Shown: positions 1 to 8,510, counted from the first letter of the stretch. The stretch is 64,000 bases of DNA from Candidatus Desulfopertinax cowenii (GCA_001899445.1 MPOA01000006.1:372001-436000), one strand, 5' to 3'. Notes: generated by a model from the letters alone, not told the origin. Numbers and translations are program-made.

Positions 1-621
1 CACTCCCTGGGCGGTCGGGGCACCGTTCTGATCGAAGCGCCCGACGCGTCCATCGGCCCGGATAGTTACAACCCGATAGAACTGGACCGGGGAATATCCC
101 AGGTCCACGACACCGCTTTTCTGGCCCAGATTGCTTCCGTACAGCAGCAGGTGCAGGAGTTGATGGACGAAGCCGGCCTGACCGCGCAAATCGAAATGTT
201 CACCGAGGAAAGAGGACTGGTCATCAGTGTTCAGGACACGGTTTTATTCAGCAGCGGCTCGGCCAAACTCACGCCCCAGGCCAGGGAAGTCATGGACAAA
301 CTGGGCTTGATTTTGCTGCAAACTCCGAACTACATCCGGATTGAGGGCCATACGGACAATGTACCGATTAATACGCCGCGCTTTTCCTCCAACTGGGAGC
401 TTTCGGTGGCCCGGGCCACCAGCGTGGTGCAATACCTGATCGCCCGGCACAACTTCCCGCCCGAGCGTCTCTCGGCCACCGGCTATGGCGAGTACCGCCC
501 CAAGGCCACCAACGCCACCGCCGAGGGCCGTCAGAAAAACCGCCGGGTGGATTTCGTGATTCTCAGCAGCCTGTATGAAAAATCCGAGCCCCAGGGCCAG
601 CAGGACAAGCCGAACCCATAA
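1..621 (+). CDS. motB: Flagellar motor protein MotB, C-terminal part (5' truncated by window)
   Basis: The frame is open from the first base, so the gene starts outside the window. The visible 206 residues end in an OmpA/MotB peptidoglycan-binding domain: a beta strand with LFSSGSAKLT, then EGHTDNVP and the closing NRRVDFVI segment. In the MotB family this domain anchors the stator ring to the cell wall beside the flagellar rotor. The N-terminal membrane helix with the proton-binding aspartate lies upstream and cannot be checked, so a plain OmpA-family protein is possible. The HTDN-NRRVDF pattern and the flagellar-type genes at 5.1-6.4 kb favour MotB. The C-terminal tail is short and polar. 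Confidence 0.85.
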   Translation, partial: HSLGGRGTVLIEAPDASIGPDSYNPIELDRGISQVHDTAFLAQIASVQQQVQELMDEAGLTAQIEMFTEERGLVISVQDTVLFSSGSAKLTPQAREVMDKLGLILLQTPNYIRIEGHTDNVPINTPRFSSNWELSVARATSVVQYLIARHNFPPERLSATGYGEYRPKATNATAEGRQKNRRVDFVILSSLYEKSEPQGQQDKPNP

Positions 622-707
622 CGACCGGGCACCGCCGCCCGAGAGCGGGGTGGCAAAGCATTCCGTGGCACCCCGGGAGTAAAACAAGCGCTGCGCTGCG
701 CGAGGAC

Positions 708-736
708 TTGCACGATGCTGCGGTTCATGCTACAAT
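708..736 (+). promoter_or_regulatory. Sigma-A type promoter for tRNA-Val
   Basis: TTGCAC and TACAAT are separated by exactly 17 bases, and the -10 box lies about 20 bases before the mature tRNA-Val 5' end. Confidence 0.7.
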
Positions 737-757
737 TAGACTTGCTAGACTTGCGAT

Positions 758-832
758 GGGCGCGTAGCTCAGGGGGAGAGCGCTTGACTCACATTCAAGA
801 GGCCGGAGGTTCGAAACCTCCCGCGCCCACCA
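758..832 (+). tRNA. tRNA-Val (anticodon CAC)
   Basis: A full cloverleaf can be drawn: acceptor GGGCGCG/CGCGCCC, D stem GCTC/GAGC, anticodon stem CTTGA/TCAAG with loop CTCACAT, and T stem GGAGG/CCTCC around TTCGAAA. The anticodon is CAC, reading GTG (Val). The CCA end is encoded. Confidence 0.95.
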
Positions 833-884
833 GTAACCAGTAATATCAAGGGTTCCGGGGTTTTGCCGAACTCCGATGTGAGAG

Positions 885-931
885 GGACTTGCAGCCATTT
901 TGCAACCGTGGGGCGCAAGTCCTTTTGTTTT
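885..931 (+). terminator. Probable rho-independent terminator of tRNA-Val
   Basis: The arms GGACTTGC and GCAAGTCC pair across a 22-base loop and are followed by TTTTGTTTT. The long loop lowers confidence. The rest of 833-993 shows no gene. Confidence 0.5.
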
Positions 932-993
932 GCCCTTGTCACCTGGAGCGTCATACTCCATCAGCACCTTCTTCTGCATGCCGGGCAGCACTA

Positions 994-1021
994 TTGATCA
1001 GCATCGAAACTCTGATATAAT
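994..1021 (+). promoter_or_regulatory. Extended -10 promoter for the YkgJ-type gene
   Basis: TTGATC is followed after 16 bases by TATAAT, which is preceded by TG one base upstream (extended -10). It points at the CDS starting at 1131, leaving a leader of about 100 bases. Confidence 0.55.
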
Positions 1022-1130
1022 TCTTAACAAGCTGAGAGCCGCAAGCGTGGCACCGGGCACGGAACCGCTTGGACGCCAGCAGCACTGTGGGTTATCATGG
1101 GTCAGATTGTTTTTAAAAGGTGGCGGGACC

Positions 1131-1979
1131 TTGAGCTGGCGGAAAGACGTGCTGGAAAAACTGCGAAACGGGGAGTTGCGGCGGCTGGACTGGGACGACC
1201 GCTTTTGTTTCGCCTGCCAGGATGAGTGTATGGGGCGTTGTTGTCAAAAAGCCGACATTCACCTGGATCCCTGGGACCTGGAGGTCATGGCGCGTGGACT
1301 CGGCATGAACACCGCCGACTTCGTAGACGCCTACGCCGAGCTGCAGATCGACCCCGAATCTCGATGGCCGTTCGCCCGCCTGCGCCACGTCGCCCAGGGC
1401 CCCTGCGCCTTTCTCGACGGCCGAGGGCTCTGCCGGGTTTATTCCCTCCGGCCGCGCAACTGCCGGGCCTACCCGGTGGGGCGCCGGGTGACCATGGCTC
1501 GGATGGCTAACGGTGAGCCCCAACTGCAGGCGTCCTTCTTCCTGCTGCAAACCCCGCCGGCCTGTCTCGGTCTGTACGCTGCACGCGAGTGGAGCCTCCG
1601 GGAGTGGCTGGGGGCATCCGGCTGCATGGAACACTTCCGGCTGTCGGCCGAGCACCTGGCCGTCAAGGCGCTGGCCCGGGAGCTGAAGTACCACGTGTGG
1701 TGGGAGGGCCCGCCGCACCTGCTGCTGATGCTGTTCCTGTTCGAACCGGACCTGATCCGGGAAGAATTCAGGATTACCGAGACCGAAGTGAGCCACGTGG
1801 ATTTGTATCGTCGGCGCATGCAGGCCCTGCGGCTGCTGCTCACCGATCAGGCCGCCCGGCACGGCCACTTCCTGGAAACCGGAACCGGCGAGGCCTGCAC
1901 CCTGGACCTGGCGGGGACGGCCCCGGATATCCTGGACTGGATGCTGAACATCCTACGCGGTGAGCAGCCGGGGGGTTAG
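1131..1979 (+). CDS. YkgJ-family cysteine-cluster protein (paralogue 1)
   Basis: This 282-residue protein has the CxxxxCxxxCC-type cluster typical of the YkgJ / zinc- or iron-chelating domain family near residues 25-40 (CFACQDECMGRCC). Further conserved cysteines lie in CAFLDGRGLC and RPRNCRAYPVG. The family probably binds a metal or Fe-S centre; its biochemical role is not established. I chose the TTG at 1131 because AGGTGG lies just ahead of it and the paralogue aligns from about here; the open frame reaches back to 900 but that stretch looks non-coding. A clear paralogue is at 57608-58435, sharing LDPWD, RNCRAYP and EVSH motifs through to the C-terminus. Confidence 0.75.
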   Translation: MSWRKDVLEKLRNGELRRLDWDDRFCFACQDECMGRCCQKADIHLDPWDLEVMARGLGMNTADFVDAYAELQIDPESRWPFARLRHVAQGPCAFLDGRGLCRVYSLRPRNCRAYPVGRRVTMARMANGEPQLQASFFLLQTPPACLGLYAAREWSLREWLGASGCMEHFRLSAEHLAVKALARELKYHVWWEGPPHLLLMLFLFEPDLIREEFRITETEVSHVDLYRRRMQALRLLLTDQAARHGHFLETGTGEACTLDLAGTAPDILDWMLNILRGEQPGG

Positions 1980-2006
1980 TCCAGCCGGGGGAGATCCTTT
2001 CCCGGA

Positions 2007-2459
2007 TTACCGCGCCCTCTTCAAGGCAGAGAATAATAAGAGCACGGCAAACCACAACAGTAAGAAGGATAGGAAGACGGCGAGCCACTGGGCAACCACA
2101 TGCACCAATACCACCAACGGCACGGCAATAAAAGCAGCCCGTCCCAGCAGGTACGCCCACCCTGCGACCCGCCAATCCGTGAACAGAATCAAAAATTCGT
2201 GGTAGAGCGCGCCGGCCAACAGGGCCAGGCAAAACATCAACCCGACAACCGCGGGCAGAAAGCCCGCCACCCCCGTATCCCCCGCGGCGTGAATTGTGCG
2301 CCCAAACTCAAATACTCCCGTCGCCGCCCCGTCACTAATGCTGGGCAGGGAAAGCTCCTGGAAACTATGTGTGCCCAGAAGCGCCCCGCCGGAAGCCAGC
2401 AATAGCACCACGCGCCGCGCCAGGCCGTTACGGACCAGTCCTTTCCCCAGACCCCGCAT
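2007..2459 (-). CDS. Small integral membrane protein, unknown function
   Basis: The product is 150 residues with a basic N-terminus (MRGLGKGLVRNGLARR) and about four hydrophobic stretches, near residues 14-28, 57-78, 90-115 and 122-145. A GGGGAGG ribosome binding site precedes the ATG at 2459, so I prefer this start to a longer frame reaching 2762 that would cross the pyrophosphatase start. No catalytic motif is visible and I do not recognise the family. It converges on the YkgJ-type gene (28-base gap) and is divergent from the pyrophosphatase gene. Confidence 0.6.
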   Translation of the reverse strand: MRGLGKGLVRNGLARRVVLLLASGGALLGTHSFQELSLPSISDGAATGVFEFGRTIHAAGDTGVAGFLPAVVGLMFCLALLAGALYHEFLILFTDWRVAGWAYLLGRAAFIAVPLVVLVHVVAQWLAVFLSFLLLWFAVLLLFSALKRAR

Positions 2460-2688
2460 GGACCGCCTCCCCAAAACCGATCTCGCGGCAGAGTATGCCG
2501 GAGCCCGGCGGGATATGCCCGCCGCAGATCCTACTTCCGGCCGGACGCCCCGCTCCTTGAGTTTCTTCTTGTACCACAAAATTACCCGGACTTTTCCCTT
2601 GGCGTCCTTTCGGGCACCGGCCGCAGCTTCACCCCCGCGGTTGTCTCCCGGGAGGCCGGGGTAAGATAGCCATTGGAGGTGAGGAACT

Positions 2689-3237
2689 TTGCCCACCAAG
2701 CCGGATTCCCGGGAGCTGGTAGTGGAAGCCGTAATTGAAATCCCCAGGGGCAGCTCCAACAAGTATGAATATGACCGCCGACGCGGCGTCGTGCGCCTGG
2801 ACCGGGTCCTGTATTCGCCGGTGCACTACCCGACCGATTACGGTTTCATCCCGCATACCATCGCCGAGGATGGCGACGAACTGGACATCATGGTGATGAT
2901 CTCCACGTCCACCTTTCCCGGGTGCTTAGTGGAGGCCCGGGTATTGGGCGCCCTGGCAATGACCGATGAGAAGGGTCACGATATCAAGATTCTGGCCGCC
3001 GCCGCAAAGGATCCCCGGATGAACCGGATTCGGAAACTGGAAGACGTTAGTATCCACCGGCTCCGGGAAATCGAATACTTCTTCACCATTTACAAGGACC
3101 TGGAGGGAAAAAAGACCCTAGTGCGGGGCTGGCGGGACCTGGATTTTGCCCGGGACGTGGTGCGGCGGGCGCGTACTTTGCACCACCCGATGCCGGGCCC
3201 CACCAGGGATTGGGACGAAACCCGGCCCGCCCACTGA
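2689..3237 (+). CDS. ppa: Inorganic pyrophosphatase (family I)
   Basis: A 182-residue soluble pyrophosphatase that hydrolyses pyrophosphate to phosphate using Mg. The signature DGDELD is at residues 61-66, after the conserved YPTDYGFIP segment, and the C-terminal half has the expected KDLEGKKT lysine region. The TTG start at 2689 follows TTGGAGGTGAGG at good spacing. In a sulfate reducer this enzyme matters because ATP sulfurylase releases pyrophosphate when it activates sulfate, and its removal drives activation. Length is normal for bacterial family I. Confidence 0.92.
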   Translation: MPTKPDSRELVVEAVIEIPRGSSNKYEYDRRRGVVRLDRVLYSPVHYPTDYGFIPHTIAEDGDELDIMVMISTSTFPGCLVEARVLGALAMTDEKGHDIKILAAAAKDPRMNRIRKLEDVSIHRLREIEYFFTIYKDLEGKKTLVRGWRDLDFARDVVRRARTLHHPMPGPTRDWDETRPAH

Positions 3238-3266
3238 TTGCAATGTTAATTCCCCTATTTTATTTA
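3238..3266 (+). promoter_or_regulatory. Candidate promoter for fructose bisphosphatase
   Basis: TTGCAA and TATTTA are separated by 17 bases in the AT-rich gap between ppa and the next gene. The long leader to 3467 makes this tentative. Confidence 0.35.
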
Positions 3267-3466
3267 TTGAGGTGGGAGGAAAAATATGATAGGATAGCCA
3301 GGAGTGGGCGGGCCAAATTGCCAGTAGGTCCGGATCAGGCTGCAAAAGAAAATATAATTTCGGCAGAAGGCGGAATAGGCGGTAAACTTACGGACATTTT
3401 AAAGGATATTTCCACCTAACGTAGAAATAGTATGGCATAGTCCAAGCATCATGATTCTGGGGGAGG

Positions 3467-4588
3467 ATGAAGATGGAAAAGAAAATAACACTGTCCGTAA
3501 TCAAGGCAGACGTCGGCGGATTTGTGGGACACTCCGGGGTGCACCCCGAGCTGTTGGAAAAGGCCAGGGGCATTCTCTCGGGCAGCCCGCTGCTGATAGA
3601 CTTCCACGTTACTCACGTGGGGGACGACATCAACCTGATGCTCACCCACGAGTTGGGGCGCAACAACGGTGAAATTCACCAACTGGCGTGGGACACCTTT
3701 GTGGCCTGCACCGAAGTGGCTAAGAAGCTCAAGCTTTACGGAGCCGGCCAGGACCTCCTGGGGGACGCCTTTTCGGGTAACATCAAGGGTCTCGGTCCGG
3801 GAGTAGCAGAAATCGAAGTGGTCGAGCGCAAGAGCGAACCGATGATTGTGCTGATGGCCGATAAGACCGAGCCCGGCGCTTGGAACTACCCGCTGTACAA
3901 GATTTTCGCCGACCCGTTCAATACCATCGGGCTGGTGATTGATCCCAGCATGCACGGCGGGTTCAATTTCGAAGTGCGGGACCTGATCGACAACAAGAAG
4001 ATCATGTTCTCGGCACCCGAAGACATTTACGACATGCTGGTGTTCATCGGCGCCCCGGGCCGGTACGCCATCAAGCGGATTTTCCACAAGGCCTCCGGTC
4101 AAATTGCCGCCGTTTCCAGCACGCAGCGCCTGAACCTGATGGCCGGTCGCTACGTGGGCAAGGACGACCCGGTGTGCATCATCCGCTGCCAGAGCGGCTT
4201 CCCGGCGGTCGGCGAAGTCCTAGAACCGTTCGCGCACCCGCACCTGGTGGCCGGGTGGATGCGCGGCTCACACCACGGGCCGCTGATGCCCGTGCCGCTA
4301 TCCCAGTGTTGCCCGACCCGCTTCGACGGCCCGCCCCGCGTGATCGCCCTGGGCTTCCAGCTGGCCGGCGGCAAACTGATCGGACCGCAGGACATGTTCG
4401 ACGACCCGGCTTTCGACGAGGCGCGGAAACTGTGTAACCAGATTGCGGATTACATGCGTAGTCTTGGCCCCTTCGAACCGCACCGGCTGCCCCTGGACGA
4501 AATGGAGTACACCACCATGCCGCTGGTGATGAAAAAGCTCAAGGACCGTTTCATCGACCTGCGAACCACCAAGGCCAAGAAAAAATAG
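3467..4588 (+). CDS. fbp: Fructose 1,6-bisphosphatase, archaeal-type (class V, possibly bifunctional aldolase/phosphatase)
   Basis: This 373-residue enzyme belongs to the FBPA/P family known from archaea and deep-branching or thermophilic bacteria. Members make fructose 6-phosphate irreversibly in gluconeogenesis, and several both condense triose phosphates and remove the C1 phosphate. Visible family features are the N-terminal metal-binding segment (D15 with GGFVGHSGVHP), the GDD at about 52-54, the loop DKTEPGAWNYPLYKIF at 132-147 carrying the Schiff-base lysine candidate K133, and full family length. AGGATGAAG lies ahead of the ATG. It implies growth on C1 or C2 carbon with sugar synthesis, consistent with an autotrophic or heterotrophic anaerobe. 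Confidence 0.9.
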   Translation: MKMEKKITLSVIKADVGGFVGHSGVHPELLEKARGILSGSPLLIDFHVTHVGDDINLMLTHELGRNNGEIHQLAWDTFVACTEVAKKLKLYGAGQDLLGDAFSGNIKGLGPGVAEIEVVERKSEPMIVLMADKTEPGAWNYPLYKIFADPFNTIGLVIDPSMHGGFNFEVRDLIDNKKIMFSAPEDIYDMLVFIGAPGRYAIKRIFHKASGQIAAVSSTQRLNLMAGRYVGKDDPVCIIRCQSGFPAVGEVLEPFAHPHLVAGWMRGSHHGPLMPVPLSQCCPTRFDGPPRVIALGFQLAGGKLIGPQDMFDDPAFDEARKLCNQIADYMRSLGPFEPHRLPLDEMEYTTMPLVMKKLKDRFIDLRTTKAKKK

Positions 4589-4675
4589 GACCTGAGTTCG
4601 CCCAGGAGATGAAGGACGGGGCTTACCGCCTGATCCACGGAGCCTCTTACGCCGGCAACTAATCTCCCCCTTGCT

Positions 4676-5119
4676 CTAGGGCCCGCCGGAAATAGCCGCC
4701 CGGGCCAAGGCGTCGGCCCGGGCGTTGTGCTCGTTCCCGGCGTGCCCCTTTACCTTCCTGAAGGTCACCCGGTGCCGCCGGCTGAGCCGCAACAGTTCCT
4801 CCCACAGTTCGCGGTTCTGCACCGGTTCTTTCCGGGCGTTCACCCAGCCGTTCCTTTCCCAGCGCTTGTACCACCGGTCCCGGAAGCAGTTGGTTAGGTA
4901 GGCCGAATCGCTGTACAGGGTCACCCGCCGCGGCGTCTCTCCAAGCACTCGCAGCGCTTCGATCGCCGCCCGGAGCTCCATCTGCTGATTGGTCGTGTGG
5001 GCCACCGAACCGGAGATCTCCCGGCGGAAACCGTCCTCGAGAATTACGGCCGCCCAACCTCCCGGCCCCGGGTTTCCGGAACAGGCCCCGTCCGTGTAAA
5101 TCACCACTTCATTGCTCAC
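4676..5119 (-). CDS. rnhA: Ribonuclease HI
   Basis: The 147-residue product cleaves the RNA strand of RNA-DNA hybrids. The DEDD catalytic set is intact: D10 in YTDGACSGNPG, E48 in QQMELRAA, D71 in YSDSAY and D136 in ARADALA, with H126 in KGHAGN. The start is GTG at 5119, preceded by AGGAGG at normal spacing. A longer open frame to 5467 only reflects GC-rich sequence. It overlaps the 3' end of the FlhB-like gene by 11 bases, so the two are probably translated together. Confidence 0.95.
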   Translation of the reverse strand: MSNEVVIYTDGACSGNPGPGGWAAVILEDGFRREISGSVAHTTNQQMELRAAIEALRVLGETPRRVTLYSDSAYLTNCFRDRWYKRWERNGWVNARKEPVQNRELWEELLRLSRRHRVTFRKVKGHAGNEHNARADALARAAISGGP

Positions 5120-5498
5120 GCTCGGTCTTTCCTCCTCTGCCCCGGCTCCCGCCGGCGTCGGATTGCGCCGGCGGGCAGTGGTCCTCGAGGTAATACACCC
5201 AGGCGATGATCTGGGCGACCACCTGGTACAGCGCAGGCGGGATTTCGCGGTCCAAGCCCAGTCCGGCCAGGGTCCAGGCCAGCTGCGGATCCCGATACAC
5301 CGGCACGCCGGATGCCCGCGCCACTTCCTCGATGCGGGCCGCCAACGGCCCCCGGCCCGCGGCCACCACCCGGGGCACCGCGTCCTCGCCGGCGTCATAC
5401 TTGAGCGCCGCGGCCACCCGGGGCCGGGCGTTCTCCGCGGCGGCTTGGCCCTCCGGCCGGTTTTCATCGTCCTGCACGCTTGCTCCCCTTCCCGTCAA
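5109..5498 (-). CDS. FlhB C-terminal-domain-like protein (FhlB/FlhX type)
   Basis: A 129-residue cytoplasmic protein that matches the detached C-terminal domain of the flagellar export switch protein FlhB: AAALKYDAGEDAVPRVVAAGRG, then PVYRDPQLAWTLAGLGLDREIPPALYQVVAQIIAWVY. It lacks the NPTH autocleavage motif and the membrane part of true FlhB. Small paralogues of this kind can partly substitute for the FlhB C-terminus in export specificity switching. It lies between a FliK-like gene and rnhA with overlapping ends, an arrangement that supports a flagellar role. The tail from about residue 110 is polar and low-complexity. Confidence 0.8.
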   Translation of the reverse strand: MTGRGASVQDDENRPEGQAAAENARPRVAAALKYDAGEDAVPRVVAAGRGPLAARIEEVARASGVPVYRDPQLAWTLAGLGLDREIPPALYQVVAQIIAWVYYLEDHCPPAQSDAGGSRGRGGKTEREQ

Positions 5499-6448
5499 AC
5501 CCGAATGTCCAGGGGCACGTAGCCCGTCACCCGGCTCCCGGCCAGCAGGTCCGCCACCGAGTCCACCCGCCGGGTCTCCACCATGAGGGGCCGCACCCGG
5601 TAACCCAGGTCGGCTAAACGCCCTTCAAGCGACGCAACCGCCCCACGCAAAAAGGAAGCCAGGCTTTCTTCCGGCGCGGCCACCCGTCCCCCCAGAACGT
5701 TTTCTTCGAAATCCAGACACACCCAGAACTCGCCCAAAGCCCGGGACCGGAGCTGAAGCACCAGCCGCACCCCTGCGCCGGGCACTTCTCCGGCGGGGGG
5801 ACTGAGAATGTACAACCGGCCCTGCAGACGCTCCCCGCCGTTCAGTACCAACGCCTGGACAGCATCCCGCCCGGGCCGGGGCCGGGACTGGTTCAGCAGC
5901 TCCTGCCCCTCGAGGTCGGTCTCGGACCAGCCCAGCAAGTAGGCCAGGATTTTCCCTAGCGTTCCCACCCGCGGCGACAGCTCCAGCGTTTGCAGCCAGA
6001 CCAGGGCCGGCCAGAAGCCTTCGCACCCGGGCTGCGGCAGTTCCCGGCCCGCGGCCAAGACGCGCAGCACCGACTCCCGTTCCACCGGCAGCTTCCAGCG
6101 CAGGAACTCCCGAATCACCCGTTCGGTATCCTCGCCAGCCGGCAGTCCCAGCACCCGGGCCAGGTCGCCCGCGGCCACCCCGCTCTGCCCGGGCTGTGCC
6201 GGTGAGATGTGTCGGACGGTGATCTGGTCGGACCGCACCCTTTCCACCAACGCCCAGAAGCGTTCTCCGGGGCGCGCGGGAAGCACACCGGTCGCCCGGT
6301 AAAGGCGACCGCCCAGGCTGACGATACCCCCGTTGCTGCCCGGTTCCACCAACTGCAGGCGTACCACCTGGCCGGGAGCCAGGTCCCTGAACAGGTACAG
6401 TCCACCGCCACCCGCCACCGGCTGCACAGGCTTGACCACCCAGATCAC
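5495..6448 (-). CDS. FliK-like (hook-length control family) protein
   Basis: The product has 317 residues with no signal peptide or membrane segment. The last third (GEFWVCLDFEENVLGGRVAA, then SFLRGAVASLEGRLADLGYRV) resembles the C-terminal domain of FliK-type hook-length proteins: a beta-rich core followed by an amphipathic helix. In FliK that domain contacts the FlhB C-terminal domain to switch export from hook to filament. Here the next gene (4-base overlap) is an FlhB-tail protein, so the pair recreates the partners. The N-terminal part is not recognisable. Confidence is moderate because FliK sequences diverge greatly. Confidence 0.6.
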   Translation of the reverse strand: MIWVVKPVQPVAGGGGLYLFRDLAPGQVVRLQLVEPGSNGGIVSLGGRLYRATGVLPARPGERFWALVERVRSDQITVRHISPAQPGQSGVAAGDLARVLGLPAGEDTERVIREFLRWKLPVERESVLRVLAAGRELPQPGCEGFWPALVWLQTLELSPRVGTLGKILAYLLGWSETDLEGQELLNQSRPRPGRDAVQALVLNGGERLQGRLYILSPPAGEVPGAGVRLVLQLRSRALGEFWVCLDFEENVLGGRVAAPEESLASFLRGAVASLEGRLADLGYRVRPLMVETRRVDSVADLLAGSRVTGYVPLDIRV

Positions 6449-6481
6449 CTCGCCGCGCCTCCTGCTTCTATTCTCGCTAAA

Positions 6482-6609
6482 CGCTGGTATTTCCTTTAGC
6501 TGGGTGATTTAAAAAGCCGTTCGCCAGGCTCGATCTACCCGTAATGTCCGCGACTATGCTGCTTAGCTTGATGTTGGCCTCGCTGGCAGCGGCCACATCT
6601 TTCGCTAAA
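6482..6609 (-). pseudogene. Possible relic of an IS110-family transposase C-terminus
   Basis: A short frame on the minus strand between the FliK-like gene and tRNA-Thr translates to a segment with ANIKLSSIVADITGRSSLANG. This recalls the IS110 transposase motif ANIKL-(A/S)SV-x-DxxGVSGRAM. There is no start, no second conserved block and no visible inverted repeat. Only about 40 residues survive, so the call rests on one motif. Confidence 0.35.
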
Positions 6610-6655
6610 CCGCAAGCCCAGAACCCACTCCGAGCCCGGCCGTAAATTGGCACTG

Positions 6656-6683
6656 AAAAACCTCCGGGATCAAAATCCGGAGG
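6656..6683 (-). terminator. Terminator of tRNA-Thr
   Basis: On the minus strand CCTCCGGA pairs with the CCCGGAGG arm and is followed by TTTTT, immediately 3' of tRNA-Thr. Confidence 0.8.
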
Positions 6684-6699
6684 TCTCTTAACTCTCTTC

Positions 6700-6774
6700 T
6701 GGAGCTGGTGGTCGGATTTGAACCGACGACCTGCTGATTACGAATCAGCTGCTCTGCCGCTGAGCTACACCAGC
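6700..6774 (-). tRNA. tRNA-Thr (anticodon CGT)
   Basis: Cloverleaf: acceptor GCTGGTG/CACCAGC, D stem GCTC/GAGC, anticodon stem GCTGA/TCAGC with loop TTCGTAA, T stem GTCGG/CCGAC. The anticodon CGT reads ACG (Thr). CCA is encoded. Confidence 0.95.
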
Positions 6775-6799
6775 ACGCTACAAGCGGGATGCCGCTATT

Positions 6800-6827
6800 A
6801 TTGTAGCAGAATCTCCGTCGTTGTCAA
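6800..6827 (-). promoter_or_regulatory. Promoter of tRNA-Thr
   Basis: On the minus strand TTGACA and TACAAT are separated by 16 bases, about 25 bases upstream of the tRNA. Confidence 0.7.
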
Positions 6828-6958
6828 GATGAGCCAAACATCCATTTACGCTGTAAACGATTCTCCCGGGCCTATTCATCTTTGTTTTCGGTCAGCAACA
6901 AATGACTCAAACATACTGCGCCTGGTCTGGGACACAATAAGTGGTAAACGAGGTGAAA

Positions 6959-8494
6959 ATGGTGGACCTCCCGTTGTCGCCCAAGCTAGAGGACAACCTG
7001 CAGGCATTCCAGGAGATTATAGGGCAGGCGCCGGACCTGGTGGTCCGCCGCCTGCAGCTTAAAATCGGTTCCCGGGAACGAGCGGCCGCCCTTGTTTACC
7101 TGGACCGGCTGGCAGACCCCGCAATGCTGGGGGATAATGTCGTCCAGCCCCTGCTCCGCCGCGCGGGTCAAATGGGAGCTAAGGTAACGGACGGAGACCT
7201 GCTTGAATTCATTGAACGGAACATCGTTACTGTACCGGGAGCCAGGCGGGAAACTAACCTGGGCCGGGCGGTGTCCATCGTGCTGCGGGGGGATAGCGTC
7301 CTGTTCGTGGACGGCTGCCGCGGCAGCCTGATCCTGGCGGCCCGCGAATTTGAAACCCGCCGGGTCGAGGAACCCACCCTGGAAACGGTAATCCGAGGCC
7401 CCAAGGAAGGTTTTACCGAAAACCTGAACACCAACGTTTCCCTCCTGCGCCGCCGGCTGCCGGACCCCCGGCTGCGCTTGCAGGAAATGAAAATCGGTCG
7501 TTATTCCCAAACCCGGGTGGTAGTCGCCCATATCGCTGGGCTGGCCACCCCGGAAATGGTTCGGGAGGTGGAAACACGCCTTTCCCGGATCGATATTGAC
7601 GGCGTGCTGGACTCCGGCTACCTGGAACAGTTAATCGAGGACGCCCCGTATTCCCTATTCCCAACCATCGGCAACACCGAGAAACCGGACGTGGTGGCCG
7701 GACGGCTGCTGGAGGGGCGGGTGGCAATCCTGGTGGACGGCTCCCCGGTTGCCCTCACGGTTCCGCGTCTCCTCTACGAGACCATCCAAGCCCCGGAGGA
7801 CTACTACTCCCGTCCTTACAACTCGAGCGTGATCCGGATCATCCGGGTCCTTCTTCTATTGGGTTCGATCTTCCTACCCGCCTTTTACATCGCCATAGTG
7901 AACTTTCACCCGGAGATGATCCCGCGCACCCTGACCATCACTCTGGCCGCCGACCGGGAAGGATTGCCCTTCCCCCTGGCGCTGGAAGTACTATTCTTCG
8001 GCCTGATCTTCGAGGGCCTGCGGGAGGCCGGGGTACGCCTGCCGCGCCCGGTGGGCCAGGCGGTGACCATCGTCGGGGCCCTGATCCTCGGTACCGCCGC
8101 GGTGGACGCCGGCCTGGTCAGCGCGGCCACCGTGATCGTAACCGCCTTCGTGGGTATCGCCGGGTTCGTCACTCCCGGCCTAACCGACGTGTACATCCTG
8201 AGCCGGCTGTTTCTGGCGATACTGGCCGGGGTGCTTGGTCTCTTCGGCCTGGTCATAGGTCTGGTGGTCATCGTCACCCACACCTGCTCCCTGCGCTCCT
8301 TCGGCGTACCTTACACCGCCCCCGTGGCGCCGCTCGATTTCCCGGAACTGAAAGACATTTTCATCCGGGCCCCACTCTGGACCCTGACCACCCGCCCGGC
8401 TTCCGTCACCGGGGAGAACCGCTACCGTATGCGCCGGGTCTTGCGTCCCGCGCCGCCGAAAACCGCGGGCGAAGGGAAACGGCGCAAATCCTGA
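6959..8494 (+). CDS. gerA: Spore germination protein GerA-type (A subunit of germinant receptor)
   Basis: A subunit of about 512 residues of a GerA-family germinant receptor in the spore inner membrane. The large soluble N-terminal domain (about 1-280) contains family motifs such as GDSVLFVDG, FTENLNTNVSLLRRR and the EDAPYSLFPTIGNTEKPD stretch. Four or five membrane helices follow, near residues 290-440. The start is ATG at 6959 or GTG at 6962 after CGAGGTG; an upstream GTG at 6941 lacks a binding site. It is first in a three-gene operon in the canonical A-B-C order, 16 bases before gerB. Such operons are usually transcribed in the forespore by sigma-G, but I found no convincing sigma-G boxes. 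Confidence 0.93.
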   Translation: MVDLPLSPKLEDNLQAFQEIIGQAPDLVVRRLQLKIGSRERAAALVYLDRLADPAMLGDNVVQPLLRRAGQMGAKVTDGDLLEFIERNIVTVPGARRETNLGRAVSIVLRGDSVLFVDGCRGSLILAAREFETRRVEEPTLETVIRGPKEGFTENLNTNVSLLRRRLPDPRLRLQEMKIGRYSQTRVVVAHIAGLATPEMVREVETRLSRIDIDGVLDSGYLEQLIEDAPYSLFPTIGNTEKPDVVAGRLLEGRVAILVDGSPVALTVPRLLYETIQAPEDYYSRPYNSSVIRIIRVLLLLGSIFLPAFYIAIVNFHPEMIPRTLTITLAADREGLPFPLALEVLFFGLIFEGLREAGVRLPRPVGQAVTIVGALILGTAAVDAGLVSAATVIVTAFVGIAGFVTPGLTDVYILSRLFLAILAGVLGLFGLVIGLVVIVTHTCSLRSFGVPYTAPVAPLDFPELKDIFIRAPLWTLTTRPASVTGENRYRMRRVLRPAPPKTAGEGKRRKS

Positions 8495-8510
8495 ACAAGG
8501 GGGTGAAACG

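Noticed and set aside
833-993. A prophage attachment site or integrase remnant after tRNA-Val
   Set aside because: No repeat of the tRNA 3' end and no integrase reading frame is visible. The sequence is explained by a terminator.
900-1130. The long N-terminal extension of the first YkgJ-type protein
   Set aside because: It overlaps the tRNA terminator and promoter, is unlike the paralogue, and a better ribosome binding site precedes TTG 1131.
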